From Solimonas sp. SE-A11 (lineage in GTDB: Bacteria > Pseudomonadota > Gammaproteobacteria > Nevskiales > Nevskiaceae): a DNA stretch of 64,000 nucleotides. The stretch's first letter is position 1, and every line of letters begins with the position of its first letter. The notes under the pieces are model-generated. The model ran no database searches. It was not told the DNA's origin and was given only the letters and a program-made list of their open reading frames with translations. The stretch covers positions 1 to 64,000 of the forward strand of contig NZ_JAUASX010000013.1 of assembly GCF_030345715.1 (NCBI RefSeq). Reading direction: 5' to 3'. Shown here in pieces: positions 1-10,222 of the stretch. Position numbers and translations under genes: made by a program.

Positions 1-2
1 GA

Positions 3-89
3 CCCAAGAAAGCACTCGGCGGGCTGGCGCCCGCCGTCTACGCCAAGCAGCTTGCTGCAAAGGCTATTACCATCAACCCAGGGCTCTAA
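3..89 (+). mobile_element. 3' end of an IS3-family-type transposase (partial)
   Basis: An open frame entering from the left edge ends with TAA at 87-89 and encodes 28 residues beginning PKKALGGLAPAVYAKQL. This matches the usual C-terminal tail of IS3-family OrfB integrases (LGGLTP-like followed by a short tail). The catalytic DDE core would lie outside the window, so the family call rests on the tail only. No terminal inverted repeat could be fixed with confidence. It borders an AT-richer stretch, which fits a mobile-element edge. Confidence 0.5.
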
Positions 90-409
90 ACCAAACCGCT
101 ACTCAAGGCGGGGTAACGTCGCCTGCTTTAGAAAATCAAGCGCAACTTGATAACCGCCACGTTAGTGATGTGGGCGACTTAGGCATGAAAAGGCGATAGC
201 GGCCGCGCCTGTGGACGCTCGAAATATGGCTCCTCATTCCGATGGTGAGGACTGAGCCATCCCTCCGGATGAGCAGATTTGAAGCGTTGCGAACCTGACA
301 GTTAAGTCAGGTTGTCCCATCCGCATGTCCTCTCTATTGTTCGGAAAATGCGTAGACGCTTAGGAGGCGAGGGCCTCCGCGCCCTCGCAATCTATTGGGG
401 GCACTAAGG
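90..409. other. Gene-free stretch at island edge with a hairpin
   Basis: No coding frame is convincing here. Composition is more AT-rich than the rest of the window. Near the right end, GCGAGGGC (367-374) and GCCCTCGC (381-388) form a perfect 8-bp stem with a 6-nt loop. The purine-rich AGGAGG at 362-367 abuts and partly enters the stem. The hairpin may be a remnant terminator of the upstream IS or a structure limiting translation of the next gene. No promoter could be identified reliably. Confidence 0.45.
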
Positions 410-1372
410 ATGAAAGCCGTAGGAGGTATCGAACTTCACTACTATCTGGCGGGCGAGGCCCACTCTATAGACGCCGTTGTGCGTAACCGATGTGAGGCAG
501 AACTCATCGGAATATTTCAAGAGGTTTCCAACGTACTAGGAATTTCTTGCCAGATCGATGCGCAAGCTCTTGCTGAAGGCGGCGTGCGCGAAATATGGAA
601 GTGGATAGGAGAAAACGGCACTCAACTCGGAGTGGTGCTACCAGTCATTGTTGCCCTGTTGGCACTTATGCCACATATGTATGAGTCAGAGGAGGAAGCG
701 CTTAGCAAGGAATTAACCGAGCTTAATATTGAAGAAAAGAAACTTCAGATCGAAAAACTTCAAAAAGAACTCCGGGAGATGAGTGATAAATCAGCAAACT
801 CCGTGAGAGAGCAAGCTATTGAAGTTCTAAAGCGCGATCCGAAAATTGTCGTGAGAAGATCAAATTTTTATAAAAATCTTCTAGGAAAGTCGAACATACA
901 AGGTATCGGACTTTCACCATTGAATTCCAACCTATCTCCCACTCAATCAGAGAGGCGTATCCCTAAAGGAGATTTCGGTCGTTTTGTATTAAGTTCTCAT
1001 AGCGTACGCCCTCTTACGATTGAAGACGCAAAGATTGAAATAGTTAGTCCCGTCTTAAGAGAGGGAAATTACAAATGGAAGGGCATATATAACAACCAAA
1101 CCATTGGCTTCAGCATGCAGGACTTGGCATTCAAGCAGCTTGTCCTGCGAGAGGCGGTTACCTTTCAGCATGGGACATTTTTAGAGTGCGTTCTGAATAT
1201 ACATAGGAAGTTAGATGAGGTCGGAGAGCTTGAAATTACCGACTATGTGGTCGCGACGGTCCTGCAGAAGCACGACGGCAGTCAGTCCATAGAGACAACT
1301 CAGGGAAGAGCATATAAGCACGCAAAAAAGCTACGGGACTCACAGGAAGATCTGTTTAGCGATAAAAGCTAA
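410..1372 (+). CDS. Orphan membrane protein with coiled coil, unknown function
   Basis: This encodes 320 residues from ATG 410; an in-frame TTG at 395 is the alternative. No family was recognised. It has an N-terminal soluble part of about 75 residues, one hydrophobic segment (about residues 78-95, VVLPVIVALLALM), and then a strongly charged helix rich in E, K and L (about 100-130) typical of a coiled coil. The remainder is a mixed alpha/beta C-terminal domain. The gene is clearly more AT-rich than everything downstream and sits beside a transposase remnant, so it is probably transferred. It stands alone with no operon partner in the window. A defence or stress role is possible from context but not supported by any motif. 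Confidence 0.7.
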   Translation: MKAVGGIELHYYLAGEAHSIDAVVRNRCEAELIGIFQEVSNVLGISCQIDAQALAEGGVREIWKWIGENGTQLGVVLPVIVALLALMPHMYESEEEALSKELTELNIEEKKLQIEKLQKELREMSDKSANSVREQAIEVLKRDPKIVVRRSNFYKNLLGKSNIQGIGLSPLNSNLSPTQSERRIPKGDFGRFVLSSHSVRPLTIEDAKIEIVSPVLREGNYKWKGIYNNQTIGFSMQDLAFKQLVLREAVTFQHGTFLECVLNIHRKLDEVGELEITDYVVATVLQKHDGSQSIETTQGRAYKHAKKLRDSQEDLFSDKS

Positions 1373-1392
1373 CTGGGCTGTGAGCCGCATTG

Positions 1393-2010
1393 CTACAACA
1401 ACTTCAACACCATATCCACCAACGTCCTCGTCAGCCGCTCCCGCGACAAATGCGCCGGCCGATGCAGCACCGTCTGCAGCACCGCTGCCCAGGTCATGTT
1501 CATCAGCAGGTAGGTGCTGGCCTCGGGATCTTCAAAGTGAATGACGCGCTGGCTCTTGTATTGGCCTTCCTGGCCGAACTTCTGCAGCGTGCGGGAGAAC
1601 TCGCGCACCTCGGGGATGCTCCAGAAGAAGGGCACTTCGCGTAGTGCCACGCGCAGCAAGTCTTCACGCTCCTCCAGCGCGGCGATCATGCCGCGCATCC
1701 AGTGGTCGATGCCGTCATGCGGTTGATTGGGCAGGGCCAGGGCGGTACGCAGGCTGGCGCCTACCTCATCCATCACCTGGCGCATGGCGCGGGCCAGGGC
1801 GGCGGCGACCAGGGACTGCTTGTGGGGGAAGTACTCGTAGAGCGAGCCGATGCTCACGCCGGCCACTTCGGCCACGCGGTTGGTGGAGACGGCCTCGTAG
1901 CCCTCGTCGATCAGTAGCCGAGTACAGGCGTCCAGCATGGCCTCGACGGAGGCCCTGGCCCGCGCTTGCTGCGGTTTCTTTTTGGGCGTCAGATCAATTG
2001 CCTGCGCCAT
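1393..2010 (-). CDS. TetR/AcrR-family transcriptional regulator
   Basis: This is a 205-residue DNA-binding repressor-type protein. The N-terminal helix-turn-helix spans about residues 18-65 (ASVEAMLDACTRLLIDEGY, then AGVSIGSLYEYFPHK), the classic TetR signature. The rest is the helical ligand and dimer domain. The start at 2010 is supported by a strong AGGAGG about nine bases upstream on the minus strand. It is divergent from the RoxA-like gene at 2255 across a 244-bp gap containing two inverted repeats, so it probably controls that gene and itself. The ligand is unknown. The family call is secure; the target is inferred from position. Confidence 0.9.
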   Translation of the reverse strand: MAQAIDLTPKKKPQQARARASVEAMLDACTRLLIDEGYEAVSTNRVAEVAGVSIGSLYEYFPHKQSLVAAALARAMRQVMDEVGASLRTALALPNQPHDGIDHWMRGMIAALEEREDLLRVALREVPFFWSIPEVREFSRTLQKFGQEGQYKSQRVIHFEDPEASTYLLMNMTWAAVLQTVLHRPAHLSRERLTRTLVDMVLKLL

Positions 2011-2042
2011 CTTTTGTCCCCTCCTGCTCGGTCCCTGTGAGG

Positions 2043-2097
2043 CTCGGTCGAAACCGAGTAGTACCTGAGTCCTGGCTCGGGTTAGCTTAGGCCCGAG
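2043..2097. promoter_or_regulatory. Candidate TetR operator region
   Basis: Two dyads lie in the divergent gap. CTCGGT (2043-2048) pairs with ACCGAG (2053-2058) across CGAA. CTCGGG (76-81 of the 2000s) pairs with CCCGAG (2092-2097) across ten bases. They share the CTCGG/CCGAG half-site, as expected for a regulator binding two sites. They lie 33 bp or more upstream of the TetR start and about 160 bp upstream of the RoxA-like gene. The assignment is positional and has no experimental support. Confidence 0.45.
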
Positions 2098-2144
2098 AGG
2101 GAAGTTCCGGAAGTAGCTTTTGGGGCCGGCTGGCGGTTGGGGGC

Positions 2145-2174
2145 GTTCACCCTTCGACAGGCTCAGGGCGAACG
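2145..2174. repeat. REP-like palindrome half (TTCGACAGGCTCAGGG type)
   Basis: This single copy contains CCTTCGACAGGCTCAGGGCG. The same core recurs near 8341-8412, 21586-21697 and 23506-23613, always between genes. Here it lies in the TetR/RoxA-like gap, upstream of the RoxA-like ribosome site. Confidence 0.75.
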
Positions 2175-2254
2175 AGAGCGGTTCGAGTACTTCCCCCAAT
2201 AAATGGCCAAGCGGCAAAGACCGCGGCCAACGTGCGTGGGGAGGAGAGCCCTAT

Positions 2255-4696
<2,442 letters not shown>

Positions 4697-4715
4697 GCGC
4701 GAGCCGGCCTGGCGG

Positions 4716-4741
4716 CCCCTCTCTCGCATGCGGGAGAGGGG
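4716..4741 (+). terminator. Hairpin downstream of the RoxA-like gene
   Basis: CCCCTCTC (4716-4723) pairs perfectly with GAGAGGGG (4734-4741) across ten bases, 20 bp after the stop codon. A T-run (GTTTTT) appears only about 30 bp later, so this may be a transcript-end stabiliser rather than a textbook intrinsic terminator. The CTCTCCCGC-type sequence also recurs at 10038-10196. Confidence 0.45.
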
Positions 4742-5492
4742 TCCATCAGGGCGGCAGGGGCATGGAGCTAGTTTTTCTGCTTGTCATGCGCAGGGCCTGT
4801 CTCCTAACCTCTGGTCCACGGTATTCGCTCCAGCCAACGGCAGAGAGAATCCAGCTTCAGGTCATGTAGCCCGTCTTCGCGCCGCGAAGGCGGGATTCCA
4901 GATGCAGGGCTCGCCCGGTGCCTTGAGCAAACCAGGGCGGTGCCCTCAGCGGAGTTGTAGGGGGGAGCACATTGCCGTCACGTCCCGCCATAGGGACGGG
5001 CGGCGATTTTTAATGGCTCTTCGTCGAGTTCCAAAATCAAGCCAACACACGACTCGTCATGCCAGCGGAAGCCGGTATTGGGTCGTCTGGCGCAATCATG
5101 TGGCGCAATCATGTCAGGACTGGATGCCGGCTTCCGCCGGCATGGCGATCTCTGGAGCGGGAACGGATAAGTCAGTCTTTTTCCTGCGCATCGATCCGCG
5201 TGCTGTGCGGCAAGACCGTGCTGCCCGATGGCAGCGCCGCCTCCGCAGCAGCATGCCAAGTGCCCCGCGCGCCTCGATACAACTCGCCAAGGCGGGCACC
5301 CGGGATGACCGGCCCTACGTGTATCGAGGCACGCCCCAGGCTCTCGATCCCCGCCGCCCTGTATCCTCCTGGCGCCCGCGCTCCGGGAGAGGCCTTGAAA
5401 TTCAGCAATCGCATCAATGGTTTGCCCAACCCAGGCCCAGCCCTTGCAAGCGCCTCGGCTAGAATGCGCCCCTCTTTAAGGCCCTGACCGCC
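4742..5492. other. Long intergenic region with inverted and direct repeats
   Basis: About 750 bp has no convincing gene; the open frames present have atypical composition and no recognisable domain. At 5055-5078 and 5121-5147 are oppositely oriented copies of a GCCGG(C/T)TTCCGC-type element forming a large dyad. Between them lies a tandem repeat of GGCGCAATCATG (about 5089-5113). TAGAAT at 5460-5465 could be a -10 box for the TerC gene, but no good -35 is seen at the right spacing. Confidence 0.6.
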
Positions 5493-6224
5493 ATGGAATT
5501 CCTGACCTCTCCCGAACTCTGGATCGCCCTGATCACGCTGGCCGCGCTCGAAATTGTGCTCGGCATCGACAACATCATTTTCCTGTCGATTATGGCCAAC
5601 AAGCTGCCGGAGCATCAGCGCGCCCGCGCCCGCACCATCGGCCTGGCCGGTGCCTGCCTCACACGCATCGCGCTGCTGATGTCGCTGGCCTGGGTGGCGC
5701 AGCTGACCCAGCCGCTGTTCCACATCGGTGACTTCGGCGTGTCTGGCCGCGCCATCATCCTGATCGGCGGTGGCCTGTTCCTGCTGGGCAAGAGCGCGCT
5801 GGAGATCCATGAGTCGGTGGAAGGCGACGGCCACGGCCCCGAGGACGTGATCGGCAAGACGGTCAGCATCAGCTTCGCCGCGGTCATCGTGCAGATCATG
5901 ATCCTGGACATCGTGTTCTCGCTGGACTCGGTCATCACCGCCGTGGGCATGACCAACAACATCCCCGTCATGGTGTCCGCCATCGTCATCGCCATCGGCG
6001 TGATGATGTTCTTCGCCGGTGCGGTGGGCCGCTTCGTGGAGCGCCACCCCACGATCAAGATCCTGGCGCTGTCCTTCCTGATCATGATCGGCATGGTGCT
6101 GATCGCCGAGGGCGCGGGCTTCCACGTGCCCAAGGCCTACATCTATGTGGCCATGGCGTTCTCCGTGGCCGTGGAAATGCTCAATATCCGCATGCGCGGC
6201 AAGCTCGACAAGCAGCAGGCCTGA
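5493..6224 (+). CDS. TerC-family integral membrane protein
   Basis: This encodes 243 residues in about seven hydrophobic segments. The family's acidic membrane motifs are present: LGIDNIIF near residue 25 and FSLDSVITAVG near residue 145. TerC relatives (E. coli Alx, YgdQ, YoaE) handle Mn2+ or protect metal-loaded exported proteins. The size and single-domain layout fit the YgdQ type without a CBS domain. The ribosome site is weak (TAAGG about ten bases before ATG). Unlike the UPF0016 gene at 16397, I found no yybP-ykoY element upstream. It is followed 18 bp later by hisC, possibly in one transcript. Confidence 0.9.
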   Translation: MEFLTSPELWIALITLAALEIVLGIDNIIFLSIMANKLPEHQRARARTIGLAGACLTRIALLMSLAWVAQLTQPLFHIGDFGVSGRAIILIGGGLFLLGKSALEIHESVEGDGHGPEDVIGKTVSISFAAVIVQIMILDIVFSLDSVITAVGMTNNIPVMVSAIVIAIGVMMFFAGAVGRFVERHPTIKILALSFLIMIGMVLIAEGAGFHVPKAYIYVAMAFSVAVEMLNIRMRGKLDKQQA

Positions 6225-6242
6225 ATCCGCGAGGGGTAGCAA

Positions 6243-7304
6243 ATGAGCCAGTACTGGAGCGCCGTCGTCCGCGGCCTGACGCCCTATGTCCCGGGCGAGC
6301 AGCCCAAGATTGCGGACCTGATCAAGCTCAACACCAACGAGAACCCCTACCCGCCCTCGCCCCAGGCGATGGCGGCCATGGCCTCCGCGGTGAACGACGC
6401 CCTGCGCCTCTACCCGGACCCGAATGCGGATGGGCTGAAGAGCGCCATCGCCGACTTCCATGGGCTCAAGCCCGCGCAGGTGTTCGTGGGCAACGGCTCC
6501 GACGAGGTGCTGGCCTTCGTGTTCCAGGGCCTGCTCCAGCACGAGCGGCCGATCCTGTTTCCGGACATCACCTACAGCTTCTACCCGGTGTACTGCGGCC
6601 TCTACGGCGTGGAGTTCACCAAGGTGGCGCTGGACGAGTCCTTCCGCATCCGCGTGGCGGACTACGCGCAGCCCAACGGCGGCGTGATCCTGCCCAATCC
6701 CAACGCGCCCACCGGCTGCCTGTTGTCGCTGGCCGAGATCGAGACACTGCTCAAGGCCAACATGGCTTCGGTGGTGGTGATCGACGAGGCCTACGTCGAC
6801 TTCGGCGGCGAGTCCGCCGCGGCGCTGGTGGACCGCTACCCGAACCTGCTGGTGGTGCAGACCCTGAGCAAGTCACGCTCGCTCGCGGGCATGCGCGTGG
6901 GCTATGCGCTGGGGCACCCGGAGCTGATCGACGGACTGGAGCGCATCAAGAACAGCTTCAACTCCTACCCGCTGGACCGCGTCGCCCAGGCCGGCGCCAC
7001 GGCCGCGATGCAGGACCGCGCGTACTTCGACCAGACCCGCCAGGCCGTGATCGCCAGCCGCGAGCGCCTCAACGGCCAGCTCGCCGCGCTAGGTTTCGAG
7101 GTGCTGCCGTCGGCGGCCAACTTCGTCTTCGCCCGCCACCCCGCGCGCGATGCCGCCCAGCTCGCCGCCGCGCTGCGCGAGCGCAAGATCATCGTGCGCC
7201 ACTTCAAGACCGCGCGCATTGACCAGTTCCTGCGCATCACCATCGGCACGGACGAGCAATGCGAGGCGCTGGTGACGGCGCTGAAGGGCATCCTCTCCGC
7301 CTGA
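6243..7304 (+). CDS. hisC: Histidinol-phosphate aminotransferase
   Basis: This is a 353-residue PLP enzyme that converts imidazole-acetol phosphate and glutamate to histidinol phosphate in histidine synthesis. Visible family features are the N-terminal [12 protein letters not shown], the cofactor-binding [15 protein letters not shown], the acidic [11 protein letters not shown], and the lysine region [16 protein letters not shown] that forms the Schiff base. Length is normal. It is separated from the rest of the his operon, so it may be one of several HisC-type aminotransferases in the genome. It starts 18 bp after the TerC gene. Confidence 0.93.
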   Translation: MSQYWSAVVRGLTPYVPGEQPKIADLIKLNTNENPYPPSPQAMAAMASAVNDALRLYPDPNADGLKSAIADFHGLKPAQVFVGNGSDEVLAFVFQGLLQHERPILFPDITYSFYPVYCGLYGVEFTKVALDESFRIRVADYAQPNGGVILPNPNAPTGCLLSLAEIETLLKANMASVVVIDEAYVDFGGESAAALVDRYPNLLVVQTLSKSRSLAGMRVGYALGHPELIDGLERIKNSFNSYPLDRVAQAGATAAMQDRAYFDQTRQAVIASRERLNGQLAALGFEVLPSAANFVFARHPARDAAQLAAALRERKIIVRHFKTARIDQFLRITIGTDEQCEALVTALKGILSA

Positions 7305-7308
7305 GTGT

Positions 7309-7368
7309 TTCGTAGGAGCGGCCGTTGGCCGCGAACCGTCCATCGCGGCCAACGGCCGCTCCTGCGAA
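7309..7368. repeat. Long perfect inverted repeat after hisC
   Basis: TTCGTAGGAGCGGCCGTTGG and following bases (from 7309) are mirrored by an arm ending at 7368, giving a stem of about 26 bp around an 8-nt loop. This GTAGGAGCGG(C)C...GGCCGCTCCTGC form is a familiar REP/ERIC-like palindrome of high-GC gammaproteobacteria. It could end transcription of hisC but lacks a T-run. Confidence 0.75.
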
Positions 7369-7429
7369 AGCCTGGCACCCGGCGCTATGATCCCCGCGCG
7401 GCACTCCGCCGCGCTCCGGATGCCGTTTC

Positions 7430-7876
7430 ATGTCCGCCGGTTCCGCCCAGGCTACCGCCATCGACGAAGCCCGCCGCATCTATGCCGCGGCGCCCTACAT
7501 CCAGAACCTGGGCGCACAGGTGGTGGAAGCCGGGCCGGGCCGCCTGGTCGCGGAGTTCGCGCTGGCACCGCATCTCACGCAGCACCACGGCCTGCTGCAT
7601 GCCGGCGCCGCGGCGACGCTGGCCGACCACACCGCCGGTGCCGCCGCCACCACGCTGTTGCAGCCGGGCCAGGCGGTGCTGACGGTGGAGTTCAAGATCA
7701 ACATCCTGCGCCCCGGCCGCGCGCCGCGTTACCGCTGCGAGTCCGAGGTGCTCAAGCCCGGCCGCCGCATCAGCGTGGTGGAGTCCTCGGTCTGGGGCGT
7801 CTACGAGGACGGCCGGCGAGAACTGCAGTCCAAGGCCACGGTCACACTGGCCGTGGTGGACGCGGAGGGCATCTGA
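7430..7876 (+). CDS. PaaI-type hot-dog thioesterase
   Basis: This is a 148-residue hot-dog-fold protein. The motif LTQHHGLLHAGAAATLAD (about residues 47-64) matches the PaaI helix with its GxxHGG-like catalytic segment, followed by the beta strand LTVEFKINILRPG. Members hydrolyse acyl-CoA or phenylacetyl-CoA thioesters in the cytosol. The actual substrate is unknown. It lies one base before the alkyltransferase-like gene and is probably cotranscribed with it. Confidence 0.85.
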   Translation: MSAGSAQATAIDEARRIYAAAPYIQNLGAQVVEAGPGRLVAEFALAPHLTQHHGLLHAGAAATLADHTAGAAATTLLQPGQAVLTVEFKINILRPGRAPRYRCESEVLKPGRRISVVESSVWGVYEDGRRELQSKATVTLAVVDAEGI

Positions 7877-7877
7877 C

Positions 7878-8216
7878 ATGGGCAAGCTTCAGGAAGACTT
7901 CGAGAAGATCTGGGGCGTGATCCGCCGCGTGCCGCTGGGCCGCGTCGCCACCTACGGCCAGGTCGCCGCCGAGGCCGGCTTCGTCAAGCGCCCGCGCCTC
8001 ACCGCGCAGGCCCTGGCCCACGTGCCGCCCGGCATGGAGATTCCCTGGCATCGCATCATCAATGCCCAGGGCAAGAGCTCCATGCCCGAAGGCAGCCGCG
8101 GCCACCGCGAGCAGCTCAAGCGCCTGAAGAACGAGGGTGTGAAGATCGTGAAGGGCAAGATCGACCTCGAAGTCTACCGCTGGCGGCCGCGCTCGCTGGC
8201 GCCGTTGCTGGACTAG
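7878..8216 (+). CDS. atl: Alkyltransferase-like protein (ATL)
   Basis: This 112-residue protein has only the DNA-binding fold of O6-alkylguanine-DNA alkyltransferases. The active-site PCHR is replaced by IPWHRI, with Trp57 in the position of the acceptor cysteine. That substitution defines ATLs, which bind O6-alkylguanine and hand it to nucleotide excision repair rather than removing the alkyl group. The N-terminal helix and GRVATYGQVA are typical. UvrD, an NER helicase, is encoded about 2 kb downstream, though not in the same operon. A genuine cysteine-bearing methyltransferase is at 26547. Confidence 0.9.
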   Translation: MGKLQEDFEKIWGVIRRVPLGRVATYGQVAAEAGFVKRPRLTAQALAHVPPGMEIPWHRIINAQGKSSMPEGSRGHREQLKRLKNEGVKIVKGKIDLEVYRWRPRSLAPLLD

Positions 8217-8340
8217 CGCCAGGCCCTGATTGGCGCCCGTGACCGGCTCTTTGGCGCCGGCGCCCTTGCCCGCCGTGCCCGGGCCGTGTCCAATGGCCAC
8301 TCCAACAATCAGGACGGTCGTCCCGTTCGGCGAGTGCCGC

Positions 8341-8412
8341 CGTTCATGGTTCGACAGGCTCACCACGAACGGCTCCCGACCGTTCGCCCTGAGCCTGTCG
8401 AAGGGTGAACGG
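8341..8412. repeat. Paired REP-like palindrome
   Basis: Two inverted copies of the TTCGACAGGCTCA/TGAGCCTGTCGAA element (about 8341-8372 and 8380-8412) face each other across seven bases. The gap 8217-8480 otherwise holds nothing recognisable apart from the GAGGAG ribosome site of the next gene. Confidence 0.8.
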
Positions 8413-8480
8413 TCCGCTCACGGACGTCCGCCAATCGGCCACCCGTCATCGCAGCGGCGTGGCCCGACGAGGAGAGCTTC

Positions 8481-8905
<425 letters not shown>

Positions 8906-8909
<4 letters not shown>

Positions 8910-10030
8910 AAGTCCGTGCCGCCGTGCTGCGCCAGATGGGCCTGCCCGCCCCCTACGCGCAGTCCAAGCCCCTGGTGATCGAGACCGTGGAGCTGGACCC
9001 GCCGGGCCCCGGCGAGATCCTGGTCAAGGTGCTGGCCGCGGGCTTATGCCATTCCGACCTGTCGGTGATCGACGGCTCGCGCCCGCGCGTAATGCCCATG
9101 GTCATGGGCCACGAGGCCGCCGGCGAGGTGGTGCAGGCCGGCGAGGGCGTGACGGACCTCAAGCCCGGTGACCGCGTGGTGTTCTCCTTCGTGCCGGTCT
9201 GTGGCCACTGCCTGCCCTGCGCCAGCGGCCGCCCTGCGCTCTGCGAGCCCGGCGCCAAGGCCAATGTCGCCGGCACGCTGCTGTCCGGCGAGCGTCGCTG
9301 GCATGACGCGGAGCCGCTGAACCATCACCTGGGCGTGTCGGCCTTCGCCGACCACACCGTGGTGTCGGCACGCTCGGCGGTGAAGATCGACCCTGCCCTG
9401 AAGCCCGAGATCGCGGCGCTGTTCGGCTGCGCGGTGATGACCGGCATGGGCGCCGTGGTGAACACCGCCCGCGTGTCCCCCGGCGAGAGCGTGGCGGTGT
9501 TCGGCCTGGGCGGCGTCGGCCTGTCCGCCGTGCTCGGCGCCAAGGCCGCCGGCGCCTATCCGCTGGTGGCGGTGGACGTGGTGCCGCAGAAGCTGGAGCT
9601 CGCCCGCGAATTGGGCGCCACCCACTGCATCCAGGCCGGCCCCGGCGTGGACGTGGCGGCGCTGATCAAGGAAGCCACGGCCGGCGGCGTGCATCACGCC
9701 ATCGAGAGCGTCGGCCACGAGCAGGTGCTGGCCCAGGCCTACGCCGCCACCCGCCGCGGCGGTACCACGATCACCGTGGGCCTGCCGCATCCGTCCAAGC
9801 AGTTCTCCATCTCCGCCGTCAGCCTGGTGGCGGAAGAACGCACGGTGAAGGGCTCGTACCTGGGCTCCTGTGTGCCCACGCGAGACATCCCGCGCTTCAT
9901 CGCCCTGCACCAGGCCGGGCAGCTGCCGGTGGAGAAGCTGCTGACGCAGACCATCCGCCTGGAGGAGATCAACGAGGCCTTCGACAAGCTGGCGGCGGGG
10001 CTGGCGGTGCGGCAGGTGGTGGTGTTCTGA
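8906..10030 (+). CDS. Zinc-dependent alcohol dehydrogenase (MDR superfamily)
   Basis: This encodes 374 residues. The catalytic zinc ligands are in GLCHSDLSV and GHEAAGEV. A structural-zinc loop has spaced cysteines (VCGHCLPCASGRPALC). The Rossmann motif FGLGGVGLSAVLGAKAAGA binds NAD(P). Length and layout match class III-like or benzyl-alcohol-type dehydrogenases that oxidise primary alcohols. It is translationally coupled to the thioesterase gene upstream. The physiological alcohol cannot be read from sequence. Confidence 0.9.
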
Positions 10031-10037
10031 GACTTTC

Positions 10038-10196
10038 TTCCCTCGCCCGCTTGCGGGAGAGGGATAGAGGCGAGGGCATGGATGCCCGAGGTAGGGCAAC
10101 GCACGAAGCAGTTGCCGGGAGAGGGTTTCTGTAGAGCTACGGTGGCGCAGCCTAAGCGGTATTCACAGAATCCCTCTCCCGCAAGCGGGAGAGGGA
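10038..10196. repeat. Flanking inverted repeats (CCCTCTCCCGC...GCGGGAGAGGG)
   Basis: Each flank is itself a palindrome: CCCTCGCCCGCTTGCGGGAG at about 10040 and TCCCTCTCCCGCAAGCGGGA at about 10171. The two are also inverted relative to each other. They enclose about 100 bp of non-coding sequence between the dehydrogenase and uvrD. Confidence 0.75.
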
Positions 10197-10222
10197 AGCC
10201 GGATACGGGCTAAAATACCCAC

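Noticed and set aside
4728-5462. 244-codon open frame in the long gap before the TerC gene
   Set aside because: It crosses the inverted and tandem repeats, has atypical residues and no signal, domain or ribosome site.
5200-5492. yybP-ykoY riboswitch upstream of the TerC gene
   Set aside because: The conserved GGGGAGTAG and TCAACATAC elements are absent from this stretch.
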